A stretch of DNA of 64,000 bases, taken from assembly GCA_947501635.1 (NCBI GenBank), contig CANMWT010000004.1:1-64000 (forward strand). Direction: 5' to 3'. The notes beneath the pieces were generated by a model. That model did no database searches. It saw nothing but the letters and a program-made list of their open reading frames with translations, and was not told where the DNA came from. A program made the position numbers and the translations under genes. This document shows positions 1 to 8,311 of the stretch, piece by piece. How positions within the stretch are numbered: the stretch's first letter is position 1; each line of letters starts with the position of its first letter. The stretch comes from an uncultured Roseobacter sp. Its GTDB lineage: Bacteria > Pseudomonadota > Alphaproteobacteria > Rhodobacterales > Rhodobacteraceae.

Positions 1-21
1 CTTATGTCGTTTGATTCCCAT
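1..21 (-). CDS. Transposase OrfA of an IS3-family element, first 7 codons (partial)
   Basis: The ATG at 21-19 on the minus strand follows a strong GGAGG ribosome-binding site with 6-8 bases of spacing. It begins MGIKRHK, which matches the usual opening of IS3-family OrfA proteins, small helix-turn-helix proteins that act with OrfB in transposition. The remainder lies left of the window. Seven residues are weak evidence on their own. The adjacent IS-like terminus and the interrupted tolC gene make the call likely. Confidence 0.55.
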
Positions 22-77
22 TTTTGATCCTCCGTTTCCTAACTATAGGGGCGGACCGATTCAAAGGGGGAGGATCA
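1..77 (-). mobile_element. End of an IS3-family insertion sequence (partial)
   Basis: Read on the minus strand from position 77, the sequence opens with TGATCCTCCCCC, a plausible IS3-type terminus beginning with TG. About 56 bases later comes a ribosome-binding site (GGAGG, about 28-33) and the start of a transposase gene. The tolC reading frame on the right is cut at this same point: it runs through the IS end for a few codons and stops at 61-63. Only one end is in the window, so the target-site duplication and the rest of the element cannot be seen. The family assignment rests on the first seven transposase residues and the terminus style, so it is probable rather than certain. Confidence 0.65.
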
Positions 78-873
78 ACGCCTCGATATCCTTTTGCGCA
101 ATGCCAAGCAGAAAGCTCCTTTGGACCGCAACAGCTTCGACTTCTCGTACCGAATTGGGTACGCGGGGCAAATCCGCAACTGACAGCGTACCGCGTGGCG
201 GCGTGCCTACGACCAGCTGGTAGGTAGAAACCGCATTGGCCAGAGATGCTTTGGCATCTGCATGCGCAAGCCGCGCCGCAAGCAGTTTGTCATTTGCCTG
301 AAATCTGTCAGGCTCGGACAAACGCCCCGCTTCTACCTGACGCTCGACCTGTTCTGCGATCTCAACGTGAACCGTGATATTCTCTTCGGAAATGCGCACG
401 ATGTTACGCCGCCTGAACACGTCAATGTACGCCTGAACGGCATTAAGAGATATGGTTTCAGCGGCATCCGACAGACGGATGATTTCTGCATCCAGCAAGA
501 CCGCGTCCCGGTAAACTTCATTTATGGCGCGCAACCCGTCAAGCAATGGATAGGTGACAGAGACTGCAGCCTGACGCGAGAGGCGGGACTCCTGATCACT
601 GGGACCGATTACCGTGCCATCGTCTGTGTATTCGGGCGCTATTTCGCCGAACACATCAACACTTGCCCGCCGCGCGCCCTGAGAGATGGCGATCTGCTTG
701 TTCTGAGCTTCTATGGTTTTGATTGCAACTTGCCGCGCATTGCTGTTCTCAAGCGCGCGCGTCACTGCCTGACGCAAGGTTTCCGCCTGTGTTTGCGGCG
801 CCGTTACAGGTGAAACGCAGGCGAGGAATGCAGAGAAGAAAACTGCCGTTCGAGTGAATGAAATTTTGCCCAA
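61..873 (-). pseudogene. TolC-family outer-membrane channel, truncated by an IS insertion
   Basis: The product is 270 residues, against about 420-480 for intact TolC-type proteins, so only the N-terminal half remains. It starts at a TTG (873-871). Residues 1-30 form a Sec signal peptide (hydrophobic FFSAFLACVSPV, then a likely cleavage near TQAE). After it comes an outer-membrane efflux-protein repeat: LRQAVTRALENS, a beta-strand segment around VSVTYPLLDG, and long alpha-helical stretches (ISLNAVQAYIDVFRRRN; VERQVEAGRLSEPDRFQAN). The native frame reaches about position 78 (DIEA) and then reads four IS-derived residues (ILPL) into a stop. Intact relatives form the trimeric exit duct for type I secretion or efflux. 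The gene lies divergent to a type I-secreted RTX protein, suggesting it once served that substrate. The truncated product lacks the second repeat and is very probably non-functional. Confidence 0.8.
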
Positions 874-1288
874 TACAACATCCGAAATTTATGACGTGAA
901 CGATGAATTTCAAAATATTATGCTTATATAGCCCATAATTGGCCGTTTTAGGCAACTCCAAAATGCATCGTCAGCGATTGCCACATTCCACGTGGTAGCC
1001 TGCAAACACTCCTGCCAGGAGCGGGCAAGGGCGGGCGCAAGCGCTTGAGCCCAGCTGCGCTCGCGCTTCTCAAGTGCATACTTTGCATCGATGGATGCTT
1101 GCCACGCGGCAGAAAAGACCGCGCGGCGTTCTTCCTATTCGTCCATGTTTTATGACCGTCATTCTTGTCTGGGCAAAGGTCTTGCGCACTTAGGGCCTAG
1201 CACGGGTCATAACCGGCACAGACAGGGACTGGAAATGCGCCGAATGGAGCCGGAGTTTTCCGGTTACGCAGCGTCATGCATCCTTGGA

Positions 1289-1330
1289 TTGACATAAGTC
1301 AACTCTGGCAAATCTGTGCATTCATATAAT
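1289..1330 (+). promoter_or_regulatory. FNR/FixK-type activator site plus -10 box upstream of the RTX gene
   Basis: A perfect inverted repeat, TTGAC-ATAA-GTCAA, lies at 1289-1302. It matches the TTGA(T/C)-N4-(A/G)TCAA consensus of FNR, FnrL, FixK and Dnr regulators. A perfect TATAAT lies at 1325-1330. Taking transcription to start about 7 bases after the -10 box (near 1337), the centre of the repeat (1295.5) falls at -41.5, the standard class II position for a CRP/FNR-family activator. The promoter faces the RTX gene, whose ATG is at 1375. The rest of 874-1374, the divergent spacer to tolC, holds AT-rich sequence near 890-950 that could carry the tolC promoter, and no convincing gene. Confidence 0.65.
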
Positions 1331-1374
1331 CGAATTTATGAATGTAACCTGTTATGCTCTTGAGGGAGAAACGA

Positions 1375-4341
1375 ATGTCTGATCCAGATATCACGCTCAT
1401 TGAAAACCCGATGTATTCGGTTTCGCACGTATTCAACACCGATGATATTACCGTCACTTTCGCCGGAGACACTGTTGCCTCTCTTGCCAATCCATTGTTG
1501 GCGCTCGACACAACAGGTGCAAACGGCACCAAATCTACCCAGGACGGGAATACGACGCTGTATCCGATCAACAGTGAGTTTGGGTTTCTGGTCACAGACT
1601 TTGATGGTGCCGAGAACAAAGACTTCTTCGACAATCCCGAGTACACAGAAGGATGGGCTGGCAACCTGCTGGATGAAAGCCAGCAACAAGCCGGCATCGT
1701 TGTCTCGGATGCACCAACGGATACGTTCAAGACACCCGCTTTGCTAGGCACATGGCTCGCCGGGCTTGGTGGAAATACGGTAAAAGCATCCACCGAGCAC
1801 TACGTTGTGATGCAAAACGTGCTGTCGGATCAGCGCTACCCCGGTGATCCGGATGCAGAATACGCGCTCGATAATGATCTGAAAGTCGTCGGCGGTGACT
1901 ACGATGGCTATTCGGTCGCAGATCTTTTGACTGGCGTGGAGGTTGATGGGATCGGCTTTGTCGATGTCGGAGATGTCAACGGAGACGGTGTTGAAGACAT
2001 TAAAGACATCCTCAGCCCCAACGAAAGCTCTATCAAAGTCGATATCGCGGCAAGCACCGACTACTCGGTGACGCTTAAGGACGATGGCAAGTTGCTATAT
2101 CGCTGGGGCAATACGGTCAAACGCCCGAATGATATTCGCCTCGAGGTCGAGATGGAGTTGCCCGAGGAGTGGTCGACACCCGATGAAAGCGGGGATTTGA
2201 TACCGCTTTACCGCATCACCGCGGCGGAGTTGGTGACAGAGCACACGATCACCAACAATCCCAATGACCAGATCAGACCGGAGGATTACGAGAACGAGGC
2301 CGCGATCGGGCAACTGCCAACCTATGCAATCGTGTCCGACTATAACGAGGACGGCAATGGCCCGCGCGAGGTTTGGGTGACCACCGATGCCTACTATGCA
2401 GGAGACGGCACGTTGTACCCTGCCGGCACGATCCTGCGCGATGACTATCTGGCGGAGATTTGGGCCAATAGCGAAATGGCGGCAATTGGCGCGCAGGATG
2501 GAGCCGACGGGTTCACAAATGCATGGTACACCACGATGGATCGCGAGCCATTCACGGCCGACTATGACACGCCGGACGATCAGTACGCGCCGGGTGCCGA
2601 ATATGACCTTGGACCCCGCTGGCGTCTTCAAACCGACAAATATGGGCAGGATTTGCCCAGTGTCGTCATCCCTTCGGACCCCAGCCTGACGCCACCTCCA
2701 AGCAAGGATGAGGTGAAGTACGAAGTCGGTGCCGATACAACGACTGTGATTAATCTGCTGGACTGGGGCTTTCCTGTGTCACCGTTGTCCATCAGCGCCG
2801 GCTGGCAGAACGGAGACGGGAGCGTCACGGAGAATGGAGTGACCTTATCCCAGAACTTTGATGTCGCCTTCTACATCAAAGGCGATATCAAACCGGCGAC
2901 CCTCTACAACACAGAGCTGCGCATGAACTACGAAGAAATCGCGGTCAGCGATTTGGGCAGCACAGTGACGGGCGGCGCGGGCGACGATTACCTCGTTGGC
3001 AAAGGCGGCAATACCTTTGACGGTGGCGACGCTGGCGAAGACTTTTTCGTATTGTCTTATGGGTTGAACTACAACCTAGCCGGGATCGCGGCCAGCACGA
3101 TCATCGACTTTGAGCAGGGCGAAGATGTGATTGGCCTTATCGATCTGGGGCTGAGCGAATCCAACTTCGACACTCTGCTGGCGCAGACGGTAGACGGTGG
3201 CGATTTGCGGCTCGACGTGGGCGGCATCCATCTGGCAACACTGACCGGCGTCACGGAAGCGCTGGATCTGGAAGATTTTCTGCTTTTGAACCGTTCCACC
3301 CTTGCCACGATGACCGGTACATCGGGTGATGACTATCTGGTGGGAGACGCCACGGACAACCTGATCGAAGGATTGGACGGCAACGATACGCTTTTCGGAT
3401 CCGAAGGCAATGACACCTTGCTTGGCGGGCGCGGGTCCGACTTTCTGTTCGGACAAGCGGGCAGTGATAGCATGGATGGCGGTGATGGCTGGGATTTTGT
3501 CAGCGGCGGCAGTGAGGATGATATTCTGCTGGGAGGGTCCGGCAATGACCGTCTTTACGGGAACGAAGGCTCGGATGAAATCTTTGGCGGGTCCCATGAT
3601 GACCTGATCTATGGCGGCGCAACCGGCAATGACACGCTGAATGGCGAAGACGGGAGCGATACCATTTTCGGAGAGTCTGGCGCAGACTATCTGACCGGAG
3701 GCGCCGGTGCCGATAGCCTTTATGGCGGCACGGAAGACGACCAGCTTTTGGGGGGTGAAGACGATGACCTTCTTGAGGGCGGTGCTGGCAATGACATGCT
3801 GTATGGCGGACCGACGGGTCAGGACACACTGCTGGGTGGTCAGGGATCGGATTTCCTGTTTGGCGAAGGCGACAACGACACCATGGACGGCGGCGACGGC
3901 TTTGATCTGATGAACGGAGGCGCGGGCGACGATCTGATGCTGGGCGGCAATGGCAACGACCGGCTGGAAGGTAATCTGGGCGCTGATACGCTTGATGGTG
4001 GCGCGGGTGATGACCGACTTTATGGTGGCAATGGCATCTTTGATGACACTTTGATTGGCGGTGCGGGAAACGATACCCTGTCGGGTGAAGCAGGAAACGA
4101 TGTCTTTGTTTTCGCAGACGGGTTCGGCGTGGATGAAATTACGGATTTCAACCACCTTGCTGCAGGCGAAGTCATTGACCTCGAAGCTGTCTCCGAGATT
4201 ACTGATCTGGTGGACCTGAATGACAACCACATCAGCCAAGCCGGTGCAGATGTGCTGATCGAGGACGGTCTGGGCAATTCCATCACTGTGCGGAATGTCC
4301 TTCTGAACGATCTTGGCTCGGATGATTTTTTCTTCGGTTGA
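1375..4341 (+). CDS. Large RTX (hemolysin-type calcium-binding) secreted protein
   Basis: The product is 988 residues and acidic, with no cleavable signal peptide, as expected for type I (ABC/MFP/TolC) secretion guided by a C-terminal signal. The ATG at 1375 is preferred over 1354 because GAGGGAG at 1362-1368 precedes it. The N-terminal ~520 residues are not a family I recognise; they contain an EF-hand/dockerin-like loop (VGDVNGDGVEDIKDI, about residue 205). A short RTX motif occurs near residue 535 (GGAGDDYLVGKGGN). After a spacer, some 20 tandem GGxGxDxLxGG nonapeptides fill residues ~646-915 and would fold as a calcium-bound parallel beta-roll. The last ~80 residues (NDVFVFADGFGVDEITDF onward) are the usual secretion-signal type. 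A likely terminator follows. The gene is divergent from the broken tolC gene and preceded by an FNR-type site. The cellular role (adhesin, S-layer-like or enzyme) is not shown. Confidence 0.85.
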   Translation: MSDPDITLIENPMYSVSHVFNTDDITVTFAGDTVASLANPLLALDTTGANGTKSTQDGNTTLYPINSEFGFLVTDFDGAENKDFFDNPEYTEGWAGNLLDESQQQAGIVVSDAPTDTFKTPALLGTWLAGLGGNTVKASTEHYVVMQNVLSDQRYPGDPDAEYALDNDLKVVGGDYDGYSVADLLTGVEVDGIGFVDVGDVNGDGVEDIKDILSPNESSIKVDIAASTDYSVTLKDDGKLLYRWGNTVKRPNDIRLEVEMELPEEWSTPDESGDLIPLYRITAAELVTEHTITNNPNDQIRPEDYENEAAIGQLPTYAIVSDYNEDGNGPREVWVTTDAYYAGDGTLYPAGTILRDDYLAEIWANSEMAAIGAQDGADGFTNAWYTTMDREPFTADYDTPDDQYAPGAEYDLGPRWRLQTDKYGQDLPSVVIPSDPSLTPPPSKDEVKYEVGADTTTVINLLDWGFPVSPLSISAGWQNGDGSVTENGVTLSQNFDVAFYIKGDIKPATLYNTELRMNYEEIAVSDLGSTVTGGAGDDYLVGKGGNTFDGGDAGEDFFVLSYGLNYNLAGIAASTIIDFEQGEDVIGLIDLGLSESNFDTLLAQTVDGGDLRLDVGGIHLATLTGVTEALDLEDFLLLNRSTLATMTGTSGDDYLVGDATDNLIEGLDGNDTLFGSEGNDTLLGGRGSDFLFGQAGSDSMDGGDGWDFVSGGSEDDILLGGSGNDRLYGNEGSDEIFGGSHDDLIYGGATGNDTLNGEDGSDTIFGESGADYLTGGAGADSLYGGTEDDQLLGGEDDDLLEGGAGNDMLYGGPTGQDTLLGGQGSDFLFGEGDNDTMDGGDGFDLMNGGAGDDLMLGGNGNDRLEGNLGADTLDGGAGDDRLYGGNGIFDDTLIGGAGNDTLSGEAGNDVFVFADGFGVDEITDFNHLAAGEVIDLEAVSEITDLVDLNDNHISQAGADVLIEDGLGNSITVRNVLLNDLGSDDFFFG
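3311..4116 (+). repeat. RTX nonapeptide repeat tract within the 988-residue protein
   Basis: This is a tandem, degenerate 27-base periodicity encoding GGxGxDxLxG-type nonapeptides (for example GGSGNDRLYGNEGSDEIFGG). The repeats are diverged at nucleotide level, so this is a protein-level repeat and not a simple DNA satellite. The tract creates long spurious open frames on the opposite strand. Confidence 0.85.
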
Positions 4342-4362
4342 ACGTAGCACTGCAAAAAACAG

Positions 4363-4400
4363 AGGCTCTGGCTGTATCACGGCCGGAGCCTTTCGCTTTT
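4363..4400 (+). terminator. Intrinsic terminator after the RTX gene
   Basis: A 10-bp stem pairs AGGCTCTGGC (4363-4372) with GCCGGAGCCT (4382-4391), with one G-T wobble and a 9-base loop. It is followed by a T-rich tail (TTTCGCTTTT, 4391-4400) and preceded by an A tract at 4353-4358. It begins 21 bases after the RTX stop codon, as expected for a Rho-independent terminator. Confidence 0.8.
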
Positions 4401-4586
4401 CTGCGACTGGCGCAAGAAACCATTACCGGATGAAACTCCGCCGCCCTTTGGCCAAGTTTTGTGTGCCTCAGATGAAACTGCGCTGCAGTTGTTGCACCTG
4501 ATCGTTCATGAAAGCTGGAGCATGCGCACGCTTTTGCCTACTGTGACGATAGAACTTGTCCGTTAGGGGCGAGCAAAGGAGCAGGC

Positions 4587-6191
4587 ATGAAGACAATTGC
4601 GGCAGTCAGCGCCTGCGAAGAAGCAGGTCTTGCGGTGTCAGAGGTTTTCAAGTGGCAGTACATGGCCACGGATAACACTGAACATGAACTTCCGCTCGAA
4701 AGTCTTCAGGCCGGTGACTGGACGATATACACGGGCAGCGGGTTGCCTGTCACGCATTTGCAGGACAGTGCCGGGCAGCCGGTGGGCGTGCTACTGGGCG
4801 TCGGGGTCGATCATGCGGGGCTGGTCTCCGGCACACGGCGACTTGAAACCACTGCCGCCGCTGACAGTTTTTTTGCGGACATCGAGGATTGGCTTCATAC
4901 GCTAGCCGGACGCTATACGGTCTTTATGTTCAGGGGACGCGAAACACGCGTTTATTGCGACCCGGTCGGTATGAACGGCTGTGTGTACAACCCCGAAACG
5001 CGCATGGTCGCATCGAGCGTTCTGCTATGCCTTGACCGTCCGCGCAAGCCGCATCCTTACTATCCCGAAGATCATCTCCGAAACGGAGGGCGCTATTCGC
5101 TTTTTCACACTTCGGACCCCGACGTCAGCCGTTGCAATCCGAACTGTTACCTGGACCTGTCGGATTTCAGTGAGCACAGGTTCTGGCCCGGCAATAAGCA
5201 GTTTTCCTGTACCCCGGCAGACCTGCCCGACGTTTACGATCAACTGCAAAGGCATGCCAAGTTTATAGTCGAGCAAATTTGCATCGCGCATCCAACGGCC
5301 TACCCAATCTCAGGTGGACAGGACAGCAGATTGCTTTTGTCGCTGTCTGGATCGGGCATTCGCAAAATAGACACTTTCTTTACTCATATTCATAACTATG
5401 CCAGCCGCATCGACGCGACAATTGCATCAGATATCGCGCGGCGGTTGCAGCTAGAGCACAAGGTGATCGACCGCCGCGAAACGCAGGTAGCACCGGACGT
5501 CATTCAGAACCTCTTGCAAAGTTTTGAGATTGCAAGCGGTGCTTCGGCGCAGCCGGGCCGGGAGCTGATCTATGGATTGCTGCCCGACGTGCCGAAAGAT
5601 CATATGGTGCTACGCGGGCATCAAACCGATCTGTTGCGCGCTGTCTTTACTGACCGACTGGGTCCGCGTCCGCGCAAAAACCTGCGCTGGCAGATCAAAC
5701 GGCTCCAGATTGTGACCAATCAGCAGTTCAACAACCGTGTATATGACCGGTTTGAGCCGTTTTATCGAGCTTGGCTGGACACAGTACCACCCCGCGCGGC
5801 GGCCCATCAGATAGACCTGATGTTTTTGGAAATCTACTACAGCGCGACAATTGGCTGTTCGTTTCCCGCGATCTCGCACTGTTTCTTCATGTCTCCGTTC
5901 AACAGCCGCGAGTTGATTGCTTTGTGTCTCGGCATTCCTGAACACTACCGGCGCAGCAGCGCTGCGGTGTTTGACTGCATTCATCGTTTTAACCCCGGAC
6001 TTTCTGATGTGCCCTTTGACTTCGAGTTTGGCGGTGGGCGCGGGTTGCATAAAATTTTTGATCTCTCCGAAATGTCAGAGATTACGGCGGTGCGACGTGA
6101 TGAAACGCTTCGGCGCTACCAAATGATGCTGCACAGTGAAGACTTCTCCTGGGACGATCTTTTAAACAGACAGCAGGCAGGCACGGCATGA
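4587..6191 (+). CDS. Asparagine-synthase-like ATP-dependent amidotransferase/ligase
   Basis: The 534-residue protein has an N-terminal region resembling a class II glutamine-amidotransferase fold (a segment around YTVFMFRGRETRVYCDPVGM) followed by an adenine-nucleotide alpha-hydrolase domain. The PP-loop is clear at about residue 244 (SGGQDSRLLLSL). The family adenylates a carboxylate and forms an amide. The catalytic N-terminal cysteine of true glutaminases is absent (the protein begins MKTIAAVS), so it probably does not hydrolyse glutamine in the usual way. It may use another amine, as beta-lactam synthetases and peptide- or polysaccharide-modifying homologues do. Start: ATG after AAAGGAG. 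It overlaps the following glycosyltransferase by ATGA, so the two are translationally coupled and probably act on one glycan or peptide product. The substrate is unknown. Confidence 0.7.
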   Translation: MKTIAAVSACEEAGLAVSEVFKWQYMATDNTEHELPLESLQAGDWTIYTGSGLPVTHLQDSAGQPVGVLLGVGVDHAGLVSGTRRLETTAAADSFFADIEDWLHTLAGRYTVFMFRGRETRVYCDPVGMNGCVYNPETRMVASSVLLCLDRPRKPHPYYPEDHLRNGGRYSLFHTSDPDVSRCNPNCYLDLSDFSEHRFWPGNKQFSCTPADLPDVYDQLQRHAKFIVEQICIAHPTAYPISGGQDSRLLLSLSGSGIRKIDTFFTHIHNYASRIDATIASDIARRLQLEHKVIDRRETQVAPDVIQNLLQSFEIASGASAQPGRELIYGLLPDVPKDHMVLRGHQTDLLRAVFTDRLGPRPRKNLRWQIKRLQIVTNQQFNNRVYDRFEPFYRAWLDTVPPRAAAHQIDLMFLEIYYSATIGCSFPAISHCFFMSPFNSRELIALCLGIPEHYRRSSAAVFDCIHRFNPGLSDVPFDFEFGGGRGLHKIFDLSEMSEITAVRRDETLRRYQMMLHSEDFSWDDLLNRQQAGTA

Positions 6192-7042
6192 AAATTGCAG
6201 CACTCACGATGGTCTATCGCGACCATTGGTTCTTATCCCGCTGGCTGGACCATTACGGCAGGCACTTCGGACAAGAACACCTCTACATTGTGTCGCACGG
6301 GGATGAACGCCCCATCCGGCGCATGTGCAAGAAAGCAAACGTTATTGGAATCCAACGCGAAACACAGGGCGACTTCGACGTTTTGCGCTGGAAGTTCCTG
6401 AACGACATTATGCGGTTGCTGCAGAAGTCTTACGATTGCGTCGTTGTCGGGGATGTCGACGAGCTCATCGTGCCTTTGCCGGCGCATGGAACGGACCTTG
6501 TTGCGCAGATTGCACAGCGTGGGCCGTACCCAGTTTCCTTTGTGACGGGGGTCGAGCTGATCGAGCAAGCCAAGGATGCGGCACTCGACGATACCAAGCC
6601 GCTTCTTTCTCAGCGCCGCGCCGGCATTTGGAATTGGAGATACACAAAAGCAGCGGTGGTTTATGACGCTGTTCGGATTGGACGAGGCGCGCATTTCGCA
6701 TGGCGAACGCCTTATCGCAATGCGGAAAATCTAATCCTCCTTCACTTAAAATTTGCCAACTCGGCCATTTTCGACAAAGTGGTCGAAAGCCGTGCGGAAA
6801 TTCGTCAGATCGGCAGCGATGGCAAATCACGCACTCCCCGTGGCAATGGTTGGACGCCGGACGCTATGGTCACTGTGCAACAGAAAATGGAAACGTTGCC
6901 AGCTGTTGAGTTCCATGAAGGCCTCGCACAATTCAGAGCCGGCACGACGCCTGAGGTCGCAGACCGTAAACAGACCTATCCCGCGCGGTTCTTCCTCAAT
7001 GCAAAGTTCGAACTTCCACACACCTTTAGTGATTTGCTTTAG
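6188..7042 (+). CDS. Glycosyltransferase family 2-like protein
   Basis: The 284-residue cytoplasmic protein is of the Glyco_tranf_2_4 type. It begins ALTMVYRDHWFLSRWLDHYG, the characteristic opening in which a nucleotide-sugar fold meets a WxxHY segment. It carries an acidic metal/nucleotide-sugar motif GDVDELIVPL at about residues 92-101 (DVD as the DxD equivalent) and a conserved HLKF-like segment (LLHLKFAN) later on. The start ATG overlaps the stop of the asparagine-synthase-like gene by four bases. No transmembrane segment is evident. The donor and acceptor sugars cannot be deduced. Pairing with an amide-forming enzyme suggests modification of a surface glycan. Confidence 0.7.
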   Translation: MKIAALTMVYRDHWFLSRWLDHYGRHFGQEHLYIVSHGDERPIRRMCKKANVIGIQRETQGDFDVLRWKFLNDIMRLLQKSYDCVVVGDVDELIVPLPAHGTDLVAQIAQRGPYPVSFVTGVELIEQAKDAALDDTKPLLSQRRAGIWNWRYTKAAVVYDAVRIGRGAHFAWRTPYRNAENLILLHLKFANSAIFDKVVESRAEIRQIGSDGKSRTPRGNGWTPDAMVTVQQKMETLPAVEFHEGLAQFRAGTTPEVADRKQTYPARFFLNAKFELPHTFSDLL

Positions 7043-7117
7043 AAGTCTCCCGCTAGGGTGTGGCGCTCGCGGCCATGTCGACAACTCAACTGGACCTGAA
7101 CGTGGGCCGGCGCCATC

Positions 7118-8311
7118 TCAGCCTATGCGGTTGCCTTGGCTCCAGACGGCGCGCAGCAAAGGCGTCTGGCCGAAGGTTTGCACCCGCAATACATCACCGC
7201 GCAGACCGGTTTCTAAGGCGCCACGATCTTTGAGGCGGGCTGCTCTGGCCGGATTGCCTGTCACAGTGGCGACAGCGCGGGGCAGGTCGTTCCATATCTC
7301 GGCAAGGCGGAAGGCCGATAGCAGCAAGGCCGACGGTACGTAGTCTGAAGACAGGATATCCAGCAGGTCCGCGCGGGCCAATGCTTCGGCCGCCACATTC
7401 CCCGAGTGCGAACTGCCCCGTATCAGATTGGGCGCTCCCATCATCACCGCGATTCCGTGCGTGCGGCATGCTTGTGCCGCCTCGAAGGTTGTCGGGAATT
7501 CGGCGAAACCCACACCGTTTCGAGCCGAGGTCGCCACATGCTCGACTTTTGTGTCGTCATGGCTGGCAAGAACGGCGCCAAGTCTTGCAGCGGCCTTCAC
7601 TGCGCCCGCTTCATGAAGAGCCCCGTACCGCTTCTGCAAGAGGTACAGGTTTTTTACATGGTCGTTGAACTCTGCGTCACTCATGCCGCGTTTTTTGGCG
7701 ACATAGTTCTTCATCACTTTCAGGTCGCTGAACTGGCGTTGGCCAGGGGTATGGTCCATCAGGCTGACAATGCCGACGCGGTCGTCTGGCCCGAAGCAGG
7801 CCAGTTCGTCCAATAGAGTTTCCGAGCAAATCTCGGCGCGCAGATGTAGAAAATGGCTGATCTTGAACAACCTTTCGGCGCGTGCGGCAAGCAATTCATC
7901 AGCCAACTTTCGGGCATAATCGATGTAGCGCCCTTGGCCGCCGTGGATCGAACCCGCGCGCATAGCGTCAAACACTGTCGTGATCCCTGTTGATGCCAGT
8001 TCGCTGTCATGGGCAATCAGGGCAGGCAGATGCGGCCAGTCCACAGCCGGGCGCGGTTCGATATGGCGCTCCAGATTGTCGGTGTGCAGTTCGACCAACC
8101 CGGGCAAAACCAGATCAGATTCGCAATCAACTGCTCCGCTGGGTATGTGGTCACCTTCGGTAACATCGACGATCACGCCGCGTTCGATTGTGACGGCGCC
8201 CAGCATGACCCGATCCGGCAGCACCAGGCGGGCATTCGCCAGACACAGACTGCCTGCAGACGCATTTTGCCTTGCTGTCGTCAAGGTAGGAGAGCCGAAG
8301 GGAGAATTCAT
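7118..8311 (-). CDS. phnM: Alpha-D-ribose 1-methylphosphonate 5-triphosphate diphosphatase
   Basis: The 397-residue protein is of the amidohydrolase superfamily. PhnM removes pyrophosphate from 5-triphospho-ribosyl phosphonate in the carbon-phosphorus lyase pathway. The metal-binding strand is plain (LVLPGLVELHTDNLERHIEPRP, with the HTDNLE signature), followed by AHDSELASTGITTVFDA, VSLMDHTPGQRQF and a late SDYVPSALLLSAF segment, all typical of PhnM. Length is normal (family about 380). The gene stands alone: no phnG-L, phnN or phosphonate transporter genes are in the window, and both neighbours belong to other systems. It is convergent with the glycosyltransferase (75-bp gap). It could complement a phn cluster elsewhere or act on another triphosphate substrate. 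Confidence 0.88.
   Translation of the reverse strand: MNSPFGSPTLTTARQNASAGSLCLANARLVLPDRVMLGAVTIERGVIVDVTEGDHIPSGAVDCESDLVLPGLVELHTDNLERHIEPRPAVDWPHLPALIAHDSELASTGITTVFDAMRAGSIHGGQGRYIDYARKLADELLAARAERLFKISHFLHLRAEICSETLLDELACFGPDDRVGIVSLMDHTPGQRQFSDLKVMKNYVAKKRGMSDAEFNDHVKNLYLLQKRYGALHEAGAVKAAARLGAVLASHDDTKVEHVATSARNGVGFAEFPTTFEAAQACRTHGIAVMMGAPNLIRGSSHSGNVAAEALARADLLDILSSDYVPSALLLSAFRLAEIWNDLPRAVATVTGNPARAARLKDRGALETGLRGDVLRVQTFGQTPLLRAVWSQGNRIG

Noticed and set aside
1289-1330. TTGACA (1289-1294) and TATAAT (1325-1330) as an ordinary sigma-70 promoter
   Set aside because: The spacing is 30 bases, far from 16-18. The TTGACA is better explained as half of the FNR-type dyad TTGAC-N4-GTCAA, with only the -10 box used.
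3076-4380. 434-codon open frame on the minus strand across the RTX repeats
   Set aside because: It is an antisense shadow of the repeated GGxGxD coding tract. The repeats keep the opposite frame free of stops, and the product has no recognisable domain or ribosome-binding site.
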